From Leptospira licerasiae serovar Varillal str. VAR 010 (GTDB taxonomy: Bacteria; Spirochaetota; Leptospiria; Leptospirales; Leptospiraceae): a DNA stretch of 64,000 nucleotides. Position numbers and translations under genes: made by a program. The notes beneath the pieces are model-generated. The model was not told the origin of the DNA. It did not search any database and saw nothing but the letters and a program-made list of their open reading frames with translations. Of this stretch, positions 57,479-64,000 are shown piece after piece (position 1 is the first letter of the stretch; each line of letters opens with the position of its first letter). The DNA lies in NCBI RefSeq assembly GCF_000244755.1, contig NZ_AHOO02000011.1, forward strand, positions 276,001 through 340,000. Reading direction: 5' to 3'.

Positions 57479-57583
57479 TGTTTTAATCGCTCATTGGTCT
57501 ACAAAAACGACGACTTTGTCAAGATAATATGAATTTCCTTTTTTTTCTTTACCCTTTTCGGCAGAAAAACTAACGTAATTCAA

Positions 57584-58552
57584 ATGTTTCGAAACCGTTT
57601 CAAAATATCCGTAATTCTCTTAACCTTGTTTTGTATCTTAATGAACTGCGGAGATAGTTTAAGAGGTAAGCCAACTCCGGCAATCCCGGAACTGGCAGGA
57701 TTTTATGTAAATGAAAGATCCAAAGAATGGTTTAAAGACGGAAAGATCAAAATACAAACTCTTTGGATCAGGCGTACTGCAAAAGGAGAAATGGAATTCT
57801 CACACAATATATTGATTAGGCTCCAATTCAGCATCAGTGAGAACAGAGAAGAATTAAAAGTTAAATCCGGAAAACTATTAACTAGCGACAGAGAACTTTT
57901 ATTTTTCGAAACCAACGCAAAAGAATTCCATCGCAATTATCACGGCCCAAAAACAAAAGATCCTAAAAGCTGGGCAATCCGTTCCTTCGGACCTTTCATG
58001 AAGGTAAAAGATTTCAGCAAATTAATAGGAGAAGGAACCGGAAGATCCGCTGAACTTTCTCAAGACAAAAACTCTATCGTATTTTCCAACGGAGAAGTTT
58101 ACAGAAGGATAGGCAATCCCCTCTTAGGGAGAATCTCCATCAATTTAGGAAAATTCAAAAAGACCATAGATAATGAGATTGCGGGAGTGGTATTATTTCC
58201 TTTGGATGCGGAAGCATTCCCCCAAACGGAAGGAAGGCAAAACTTCTTCGCGTTATTTTCCACTACGGATTCTCTAGCAGTAGGAACTCCGATCAAGATC
58301 GCTGAATTTCCCGGCCAGATCCAGGAAGTTTTCGAACATGTGGCTGTAGTCGAATTGAACAAGACAAAACCAGGGATTTCTGCTCCAATAATCCAAAACT
58401 TCTCTTCCGTACTTCTAGACGGAATTGTGGATACTAAAACAATCTCTCAAAAAGAAAGTACTGACGAGTTAATCCGAAGATTAAAACAGGATCCGAATGT
58501 TTCCAAAGAGGAACTGATCCGGGAACTGGAAAAACTCAAGAACAAAGAGTAA
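57584..58552 (+). CDS. Putative lipoprotein of unknown function
   Basis: The protein has 322 residues. The signal peptide ends in CILMNCGD (lipobox). The mature protein is beta-rich from about 35 to 260 (FYVNERSKEWFKDGKIKIQTLWIRR, VVLFPLDAEAFPQ) and ends in a charged helix (DELIRRLKQDPNVSKEELIRELEKLKNK) likely to be a coiled coil. No family is recognised. It converges on marR with a hairpin between the stops. Confidence 0.7.
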   Translation: MFRNRFKISVILLTLFCILMNCGDSLRGKPTPAIPELAGFYVNERSKEWFKDGKIKIQTLWIRRTAKGEMEFSHNILIRLQFSISENREELKVKSGKLLTSDRELLFFETNAKEFHRNYHGPKTKDPKSWAIRSFGPFMKVKDFSKLIGEGTGRSAELSQDKNSIVFSNGEVYRRIGNPLLGRISINLGKFKKTIDNEIAGVVLFPLDAEAFPQTEGRQNFFALFSTTDSLAVGTPIKIAEFPGQIQEVFEHVAVVELNKTKPGISAPIIQNFSSVLLDGIVDTKTISQKESTDELIRRLKQDPNVSKEELIRELEKLKNKE

Positions 58553-58601
58553 TTCCCGCGCAAGTGTCGGTCGATCCTGGGATCCTTTAAAAAAGGCCCT
58601 A

Positions 58602-58636
58602 AAATACTTTTCCGGACTATTTCCGGGAAAGTATTT
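58602..58636. terminator. Bidirectional hairpin between convergent genes
   Basis: AAATACTT (58602-58609) pairs with AAGTATTT (58629-58636), and the stem continues inward with TTCCGG against CCGGGAA with one bulge. It overlaps the last codons of marR and lies 50 bases after the lipoprotein stop at 58552. There is no long T run, so it is only a moderate terminator. Confidence 0.45.
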
Positions 58637-59066
58637 GTAGTCCACCAACCATTTCTTTTCTTTTCCCTCCTAAAATGGAAAAGAAGTCTTCATCAAAATC
58701 TTCCACTACTTTGACCGCTTGTTTTAGGACTTTCTGCCCCTCCGAAGTGGTCTTTACTAATTTCGCACGAGTATCAGTCTCATGAGAGATACGTTTTACT
58801 AACTTCTTAGATTCAAGAGTTCTAAGTACGGTAGAAGTAGTCATAGGATCCGTTTTAGCTCTGTCCGCAATCTTGATCTGGGTTGTCTCTTCTTCGTGGA
58901 GTTCCAACCAATGTGTTACGGCCAAAAGAACGAATTGAGCATGGGTCAGATCCAGAGGTTCTAAAACCTTTCGGATCTCTCTTTGCCAAAGATTCGTAAC
59001 CTGCCATAATAAAAATCCGGGACTATCGTCGGATCTATCGTACCTGAATATTTTGTCCTTCGACAC
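58617..59066 (-). CDS. MarR-family transcriptional regulator
   Basis: The protein has 149 residues. The winged-helix domain (about 35-110) shows LTHAQFVLLAVTHWLELH, then IADRAKTDPMTTSTVLRTLESKKLVKRISHETDTRAKLVKTTSEG, typical of MarR. The start at 59066 overlaps the end of the EVE gene by 32 bases on the same strand, so the regulator is the last gene of the SRPBCC-EVE-MarR operon. It is likely to act on the three palindromes upstream at 59919-59996. The ligand is unknown. Confidence 0.92.
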   Translation of the reverse strand: MSKDKIFRYDRSDDSPGFLLWQVTNLWQREIRKVLEPLDLTHAQFVLLAVTHWLELHEEETTQIKIADRAKTDPMTTSTVLRTLESKKLVKRISHETDTRAKLVKTTSEGQKVLKQAVKVVEDFDEDFFSILGGKRKEMVGGLQILSRK

Positions 59067-59481
59067 TTATGCCCATCCTTTCCGAAATCAGGCCGAAATC
59101 TTTCGGTCCGATTTCCAAAAATCCGAAACGAAACGGAAAACCCCAGGACTTTTTATTTGGAATAAAATCCAAAAATGGGACCAAAGGTAAAATATCCGCT
59201 TCTTCCGCATGATAGTATGTAACGTTCCTTCGAAACGGACAAAAATCAGGACTCATTTGAAAAGAATACACCGAATCATCCACAATGCGTCCAATCGAAG
59301 TGAATTTTTTATATGGAGCTTTTTCTCCGAAATTTTCTTTAGAAGAATAAACCAAGACCCAATCCCCTTTTTTCATTCTAGCTAAAGGAGCCTTTTTACC
59401 GTGACAAGCTTGAATAATTCCTTGGGACATTCCGATAAGAGAATGTTCCTTTGAGGCAACTACGATCCAATATCGACTCAT
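59035..59481 (-). CDS. EVE-domain protein
   Basis: The protein has 148 residues and is a single EVE domain (PUA-like fold): RYWIVVASKEHSLIGMSQGIIQACHGK, MKKGDWVLVYSSKENFG and FTSIGRIVDDSVYSFQM. It ends with the conserved FRFGFLEIGPKDFGLISERMG. EVE domains bind modified bases in RNA or DNA. It overlaps the SRPBCC gene by four bases (ATGA) and marR by 32 bases, so it is translated in a coupled operon. Confidence 0.88.
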   Translation of the reverse strand: MSRYWIVVASKEHSLIGMSQGIIQACHGKKAPLARMKKGDWVLVYSSKENFGEKAPYKKFTSIGRIVDDSVYSFQMSPDFCPFRRNVTYYHAEEADILPLVPFLDFIPNKKSWGFPFRFGFLEIGPKDFGLISERMGISVEGQNIQVR

Positions 59482-59903
59482 CTTACTCCTTCCCGGACCA
59501 GTTCGGCAAACCTACTGATCTCTTTCTCCATCCCTTTTGCCTGCTCTTCTCCTAAGATTTTTTTCCAGAGAAATCCTAATGGCCCGGAAATGCTTAGCTC
59601 AACTTTGATCTCTGTCCCTTCTTGGCTGGGCTTAAAGAAATGTATAAATTTCATCTTTGCTCCCGGAAGACTGGTTACATCTCCGAATACGAAAGGTTTT
59701 TCAGATTCTGTGATCAAAACCTTACAAGCAAATCCTCCCTTTGGCTTCAGAACAAATTCTTTACCGACGGAGACTTCTCCTTCTATCTTAGTCCACTCGA
59801 TATCTGAATCCCATTTGGACCAATTGGAAACGTCTGATCTGGCCTCCCAAAGTGATTTTGCGTCGATTCCTTTTACAGTTGTTTTATACTCATACTTCCA
59901 CAT
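59478..59903 (-). CDS. SRPBCC (START/polyketide cyclase-like) protein
   Basis: The ATG at 59903 has a GGAGG Shine-Dalgarno with six bases spacing and gives 141 residues, so it is preferred to the frame from 59927. The domain is a typical SRPBCC helix-grip fold: YEYKTTVKGIDAKSLWEARSDVSNWSKWDSDIEWT, VLKPKGGFACKVLI and KMKFIHFFKPSQEGTEIKVELSISG. Such proteins bind hydrophobic ligands. It is the first gene of the operon with EVE and MarR genes. Confidence 0.87.
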   Translation of the reverse strand: MWKYEYKTTVKGIDAKSLWEARSDVSNWSKWDSDIEWTKIEGEVSVGKEFVLKPKGGFACKVLITESEKPFVFGDVTSLPGAKMKFIHFFKPSQEGTEIKVELSISGPLGFLWKKILGEEQAKGMEKEISRFAELVREGVR

Positions 59904-59918
59904 CTTATTCCTCCAGAT

Positions 59919-59996
59919 AATAAGCACACTTACTATCTGAATCCCTTATATAATAAGTGCACATATTATGCAAGCAATTTAATAAGCACACTTATT
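59919..59996. promoter_or_regulatory. Three operator-like palindromes upstream of the SRPBCC-EVE-MarR operon
   Basis: Site 1 (59919-59934) AATAAGCACACTTACT, site 2 (59952-59967) AATAAGTGCACATATT and site 3 (59981-59996) AATAAGCACACTTATT share 6-base arms AATAAG/CTTATT around 4 bases; site 3 is perfect and the other two have one mismatch each. Centres are 33 and 29 bases apart, near whole helical turns. Site 1 lies 16-31 bases upstream of the first ATG. They are probable MarR autoregulatory sites. Confidence 0.6.
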
Positions 59997-60009
59997 ATAT
60001 AAGGGAATA

Positions 60010-60036
60010 AAAAAACGCCCCTCAAAAGAGGGGCGC
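60010..60036 (-). terminator. Rho-independent terminator of the lipase gene
   Basis: On the minus strand CGCCCCTC (60035-60028) pairs perfectly with GAGGGGCG (60023-60016) across TTTT, and seven T follow. It lies about 30 bases after the lipase stop. Confidence 0.9.
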
Positions 60037-60065
60037 TCCTATTTTACTAGATAGAAACTGGCTTC

Positions 60066-60986
60066 TTATTGATTACTTTTTGCGTTGGAAGCCATTTTTA
60101 AGTAATAACCGTTAGTATCATACCAGGTCTGTCCCAGGTATAATGCATTGGTTGCTTCTAAATGGTCCACACCGGTGGTAAGGATCCCATAAGAAGGACC
60201 ACCTTTCCAGGTTCCCCATCTTTGAGAATCATCCGGAACCACTCCGTCATTCCAAATACTTTGTCCATAGAAAGGAGCTCCGATGGAACAAATAGGTGCA
60301 ATCAATCCCATCGCAGGGTGTTGGATCAGATCGTTTCCGATCATATATGATCCATAAGAAAAATACTTAACTCCGGAAGCGTTTGGAACGTTTGCATTGA
60401 AAGTGGTAGCTCCGCTTACTGTAAGAAGTTTTAATGCAGCAACAACGTTTTGGCTGGATTGTCCATAAACTACTCCGACCAATGCATTAATAACGGTTCC
60501 AACATAAGGAAGAGCCCAACTTGGGATCACAGCTTCTATCACGCTTGCAACAGGACTTCCTTTGTGAGGTGTGTTGATCGTGGTAAGAGTTGCTACTTTA
60601 CTTGCAAAACTAAGATTCGAAACAAGATAACGAGCGTCTAATCCACCCTGAGAGTGTCCAAGGATATGGACTTTTCCGGTGTAGTTATTTGCTGCCATTG
60701 CAGTTTGGATTGCTGTTTTCAACTGAGAAGCTCTAGATGCGGAAGAGTTCGTAGCGGTGACTGTAGGAGTAAGAACAGTGGCCCCTTGGGATTGAAGATA
60801 AGCTGCGTTTCCGCCCCAATAGTCAACAATACCAGTAGATTTACCCCAACCGAAAATACCATGAGTCAATACGATCGGATAAGCTCCTGCGAGAGGTTTA
60901 GTAGAAGAACCTCCACCAGATGCGCTCACTGCTCCCGCTGCTAGGAATAGAACCCCAGCTACCATTAACTTTGCTCTTTTTAACAT
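60066..60986 (-). CDS. Secreted triacylglycerol lipase (alpha/beta hydrolase)
   Basis: The protein has 306 residues. A signal peptide (MLKRAKLMVAGVLFLAAGAVSASGG) precedes an alpha/beta-hydrolase with oxyanion motif IVLTHGIFGWG, nucleophile GHSQGG and likely catalytic His in GVDHLEATN. The layout resembles family I bacterial lipases (LipA type). No foldase gene is adjacent. AAGGAGA precedes the ATG. The 5' region 60987-61370 has a possible TATATA -10 on the minus strand (about 61060-61075) and CGAACGTTCG at 61105-61114; nothing else is recognised there. Confidence 0.9.
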   Translation of the reverse strand: MLKRAKLMVAGVLFLAAGAVSASGGGSSTKPLAGAYPIVLTHGIFGWGKSTGIVDYWGGNAAYLQSQGATVLTPTVTATNSSASRASQLKTAIQTAMAANNYTGKVHILGHSQGGLDARYLVSNLSFASKVATLTTINTPHKGSPVASVIEAVIPSWALPYVGTVINALVGVVYGQSSQNVVAALKLLTVSGATTFNANVPNASGVKYFSYGSYMIGNDLIQHPAMGLIAPICSIGAPFYGQSIWNDGVVPDDSQRWGTWKGGPSYGILTTGVDHLEATNALYLGQTWYDTNGYYLKMASNAKSNQ

Positions 60987-61104
60987 TCTCCTTAACCCTC
61001 TTCTTTTAAACTATTCTCTCTACGGATCTCACTTCCCGGGCTTTGCCTCTTTAGGAAGGAGTTCTATTTATATATAACAAGCATTCGACTTAAGTTTTTA
61101 ATTT

Positions 61105-61114
61105 CGAACGTTCG
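61105..61114. promoter_or_regulatory. 10-bp palindrome upstream of the lipase gene
   Basis: CGAACGTTCG is a perfect palindrome about 120 bases upstream of the lipase ATG and 30 bases upstream of a TATATA-rich -10-like stretch on the minus strand. It is an operator candidate only. Confidence 0.3.
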
Positions 61115-61370
61115 CTATTTGAACCTTTGTCCACCTCTTCTGTGTCATCGGCCCACAAAGTTGATTATAGAACAGCGTTAAATTGTCAATTGAGAAAATA
61201 AGGGAATTATAAGTGAAAAGGAAAAAATAATCTTAAATCGATCGTTCAATCAAAAATAAAATAAAAGAATATTCTAAAATTCTAATGTGTTTTATACCAT
61301 TTGGTGTAGTCAATGCACTGTAGCATTTGATACAAAGCCTTAAAACAAAACTAGATCACTCTCTATGAGC

Positions 61371-61398
61371 ATAAAAAAGGCCCGCGATTGCGAGCCTT
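61371..61398 (-). terminator. Rho-independent terminator of typA
   Basis: On the minus strand AAGGCTCGC (61398-61390) pairs with GCGGGCCTT (61385-61377) with one G-T pair and a 4-base loop, and a T run follows. It lies 28 bases after the typA stop. Confidence 0.85.
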
Positions 61399-61425
61399 CT
61401 TCTTTGATTAGATTAGCAGAAACGA

Positions 61426-63240
61426 CTATTTAGCTGCGCGCTTTCTTGCGTTTGCATCCAAATGTCTTTTGCGAAGACGCATACTCTGAGGAGTTACTTC
61501 CAGAAGTTCGTCGTCGTCCAAGAACTCGATGTTCTGCTCTAAGCTGAACTTGCGAGGAGGAACAAGTCTAATTGCTTCGTCCGCCCCAGAAGATCTTACG
61601 TTGGTCAATTTTTTCTCTTTTACAGGGTTCACTTCCAAGTCGTTGTCTCTGGAGTGGATACCTATGATCATTCCTGGATATACTGGAGTTTGAGGATCGA
61701 TGAGTAATTCTCCTCTTTCCTGGATTTTCCAAAGTGCATATCCTGTGGTTTCCCCGGAGTCCATGGAGATGAGCGCACCGTTCTTTCTTCCAGGAATTTC
61801 TCCTTTATAGGTGTCGAATCTAAGGAATCGGCTGGATGCCACTCCTTCTCCCTTGGTTTCTGTGACAAAAAAACCTCTGAATCCGATAATACCTCTGGTA
61901 GGGATCACGAATTCTACTCTGGTCATTCCGGACGGATGAGCATCCATTAACTGAAGCTCTCCCTTTCTGCGGTTTAACTCTGCAATAATACTTCCGGTGA
62001 ACTGGTCCGGTAAATCCATTACTAGATACTCATAAGGCTCCAGTTTTTCTCCGTTTTCTCCCTTCTTGATGATTACCTCGGGGCGGGAAACTTGAAGCTC
62101 GAAACCTTCTCTTCTCATGGTTTCGATGAGTACGGAAAGATGCAATTCTCCTCGGCCTAAAACCTTGAAGCGGTCTTTATCTTCCGTTTCTTCCAAACGC
62201 ATTGCTACGTTTGTTTCTAATTCTCTGTCCAGACGTTCGCGGATATTTCTGGTAGTTACGTACTTACCTTCTTTACTCGCAAAAGGAGAATTGTTTACCA
62301 TAAAATACATGGATACGGTTGGTTCTTCTACTTCGATTGCAGGCATTGGAGCTGCTTTACCAGGTTCACAAACTGTGTCCCCGATAAATACATCGGGTAG
62401 TCCTGCGATAGAAACGATATCTCCAGCTTCTGCCTCTTCGATCTCGTTCCTTTTGAGTCCTTCGAAGTTATAAAGTTTAGTGATCTTTAAAACTTGGGTT
62501 TCGTCCCTGCCATTTGGCTTAGGGGAAACTTGGATTACGCTCATTCCTTTTTGGAGTTTACCGTTATAGATCTTACCGATCGCGATACGACCTACGTAAT
62601 CGTTATAATCCAAAGAAGTAACTTGGAATTGTAGAGGCGCCTCTATATTCGCTTTAACAGGAGGTACATGAGAAAGTACAGTATCTAAAAGTGGATCCAA
62701 ATTGGTTCCGGGAGCATCTTCTAATTTGCTTACTGCCCAACCTTGTTTTGCAGAAGCGTAAACGATAGGAAAATCCAATTGTTCATTGGTAGCTCCTAAA
62801 TCGCTGAATAGGTCGAAAACCATATCGACTACAGCATCAGGACGAGCTCCATCTCTATCAATTTTATTGATAACTAAAATAGGTCTATGTCCTAATTGTA
62901 AGGACTTACCTAATACGAATCTGGTTTGAGGCATGGGTCCGTCGAATGCGTCTACAAGAAGAAGACAGGAATCGGCTGTGGAAAGTACTCGCTCCACCTC
63001 TCCTCCAAAGTCCGCGTGACCTGGGGTATCTACTACATTGATACGTGTGCCTTTATAAACAACTGCTGTGTTTTTGGCCTTTATCGTGATCCCTTTTTCT
63101 TTTTCGAGATCATTACTATCCATGATTCTTTCACCGTCTTCTTTTGCGGTAACTGCGCCTGTTTGGCGTAAAATACCGTCTAGAAGGGTTGTTTTACCGT
63201 GGTCAACGTGTGCGATAATGGCGATATTGCGGATTTCCAT
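61426..63240 (-). CDS. typA: Translational GTPase TypA/BipA
   Basis: The protein has 604 residues, normal for BipA. The G domain has [10 protein letters not shown] (G1), [11 protein letters not shown] (G2), [16 protein letters not shown] (G3), [11 protein letters not shown] (G4) and YASAKQG (G5). EF-G-like domains II, III and V and the BipA-specific C-terminal domain ([42 protein letters not shown]) follow. It assists 50S assembly and stress adaptation. No Shine-Dalgarno is clear before the ATG. Confidence 0.97.
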   Translation of the reverse strand: MEIRNIAIIAHVDHGKTTLLDGILRQTGAVTAKEDGERIMDSNDLEKEKGITIKAKNTAVVYKGTRINVVDTPGHADFGGEVERVLSTADSCLLLVDAFDGPMPQTRFVLGKSLQLGHRPILVINKIDRDGARPDAVVDMVFDLFSDLGATNEQLDFPIVYASAKQGWAVSKLEDAPGTNLDPLLDTVLSHVPPVKANIEAPLQFQVTSLDYNDYVGRIAIGKIYNGKLQKGMSVIQVSPKPNGRDETQVLKITKLYNFEGLKRNEIEEAEAGDIVSIAGLPDVFIGDTVCEPGKAAPMPAIEVEEPTVSMYFMVNNSPFASKEGKYVTTRNIRERLDRELETNVAMRLEETEDKDRFKVLGRGELHLSVLIETMRREGFELQVSRPEVIIKKGENGEKLEPYEYLVMDLPDQFTGSIIAELNRRKGELQLMDAHPSGMTRVEFVIPTRGIIGFRGFFVTETKGEGVASSRFLRFDTYKGEIPGRKNGALISMDSGETTGYALWKIQERGELLIDPQTPVYPGMIIGIHSRDNDLEVNPVKEKKLTNVRSSGADEAIRLVPPRKFSLEQNIEFLDDDELLEVTPQSMRLRKRHLDANARKRAAK

Positions 63241-63366
63241 GCTATGACCAAAATTTACGTAAGGGCCAGGGTGACAAGGTGGAATTTTAGGAAATTCTTT
63301 TCAATGGGATGAAAAAGAACGCATTAAATCGCTATTAATAACCGGTTTTAAACGATCCTAGGATTC

Positions 63367-64000
63367 TTAATGTTCCGGCAACGGGATCCTTTCAGTCTCC
63401 CCTGGCACATGTGCAAATCGATCTTCTTTCCAATCCAATTTTGCTTGTTCAATTCTTTCTAAAGAACTGGATACAAAGTTCCAATACATATGCCTTGGAG
63501 TAGAAAGCGGAGTTCCGCCAAGTAGAACAATGCGCGAAGTTTCTTCTGCTCTGAATTTGACCGCTCCGCCCTTTGGATAAATTGCCATATCCCCGATGGA
63601 GACTATCTTTCCTTCTGCGTCTGCTTTACCTCTGGCAACATAAATGCCTGCTTCTTGTTCGGATGGGACAGGCAGCTCTACTTCTGCACCGGCCTCCACC
63701 TCTAGATCAGCATAGAATAAAGGAGAATATACTTTTACTGGAGAAACTTCCCCCATAAAAGAACCTGCAATTAGTCTGAGCTCCCAACCTCCACCGCTGA
63801 CTGTGGGCAATTCTTCTCTTTCATGATGGAAAAATTCAGGAGAAGTTTCTTCGAATTCTTTGGGGAGTGCCACCCAGGTTTGGATCCCTTCTAAAATATT
63901 AAATTCAGGATCCAGTTTGGATCTTTCGCTATGTACAATCCCGGAACCTGCGGTCATCCAATTCACTTCGAAAGGACGGATATCTTCTACCTTTCCGAGA
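63367..64000 (-). CDS. Pirin-family protein, 5' end outside window
   Basis: The frame is open to the window edge (…[22 protein letters not shown]), so the N-terminal third lies beyond base 64000. [12 protein letters not shown] holds conserved pirin metal-site residues. The C-terminal cupin half ([69 protein letters not shown]) is complete. Pirins are cupin proteins, some with quercetinase activity. A GTG or ATG near 63960 is internal, not the start. Confidence 0.9.
   Translation of the reverse strand, partial: LGKVEDIRPFEVNWMTAGSGIVHSERSKLDPEFNILEGIQTWVALPKEFEETSPEFFHHEREELPTVSGGGWELRLIAGSFMGEVSPVKVYSPLFYADLEVEAGAEVELPVPSEQEAGIYVARGKADAEGKIVSIGDMAIYPKGGAVKFRAEETSRIVLLGGTPLSTPRHMYWNFVSSSLERIEQAKLDWKEDRFAHVPGETERIPLPEH

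Noticed and set aside
62117..62473. 118-codon plus-strand frame inside typA
   Set aside because: Antisense to a conserved GTPase gene.

Overview
The window is spirochaete chromosome, almost certainly Leptospira. Genes are densely packed on both strands. Many short secreted proteins carry a relaxed spirochaetal lipobox (for example FSQC, VSCG, LNCG, SSCG). The signalling genes are also Leptospira-like: class III cyclases behind 7TM sensor modules and an RsbU-type phosphatase. The species cannot be fixed from sequence alone. There is one tRNA gene (Arg, CCG). I see no rRNA, CRISPR array, prophage or insertion sequence.

Layout. Positions 1-7000 hold a truncated 7TM adenylate cyclase, a minus-strand htrA-ruvB-TonB-like cluster, tmk, a small secreted protein and an Omp85-type barrel. 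Positions 7130-8150 hold tRNA-Arg, a nested inverted-repeat element and an AT-rich lipoprotein gene. An ABC-F ATPase follows, then a translationally coupled three-gene operon (DUF3556 membrane protein, FAD oxidoreductase, TetR regulator). Positions 13677-21912 are an accessory block: a giant SpvB/FG-GAP/RHS protein with a membrane-like C-terminus, followed by two small lipoprotein genes. A coupled secreted-protein operon (barrel-like, kelch, TPR) diverges from it, and the shared intergenic region holds four copies of one 8-bp motif.

Positions 25264-29480 are a cobalamin uptake locus: B12 riboswitch, BtuB-like TonB receptor, then a beta-propeller lipoprotein that recalls Bacteroides BtuG, then an ankyrin protein. 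Positions 29490-36800 are rich in lipoproteins. They include a CapA-like phosphatase, three related small lipoproteins split by a methyltransferase, and a lipoprotein with a full HExxHxxGxxH zincin motif. Positions 36870-42490 hold a DMT transporter, an RsbU-type phosphatase, a LemA-TPM-TPM cluster and sufE. Positions 42569-50164 hold a DUF4349 protein, a nuclease/phosphodiesterase fused to a jacalin-like lectin, and small-molecule enzymes (aldo/keto reductase, TauD-type oxygenase, BASS transporter, HCCA isomerase-like protein, DODA-type dioxygenase, SnoaL-like lipoprotein).

The right end is mostly core: trhO, alkD, a DEAD-box helicase, rmuC, a second 7TM adenylate cyclase, a MarR-EVE-SRPBCC operon with three operator-like palindromes, a secreted lipase, typA and a truncated pirin. 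The most unusual points are the BtuB/propeller pair under the riboswitch, the RHS protein with its overlapping lipoprotein, the zincin lipoprotein, the nuclease-lectin fusion, and a dioxygenase gene with two credible starts, one Tat-like.
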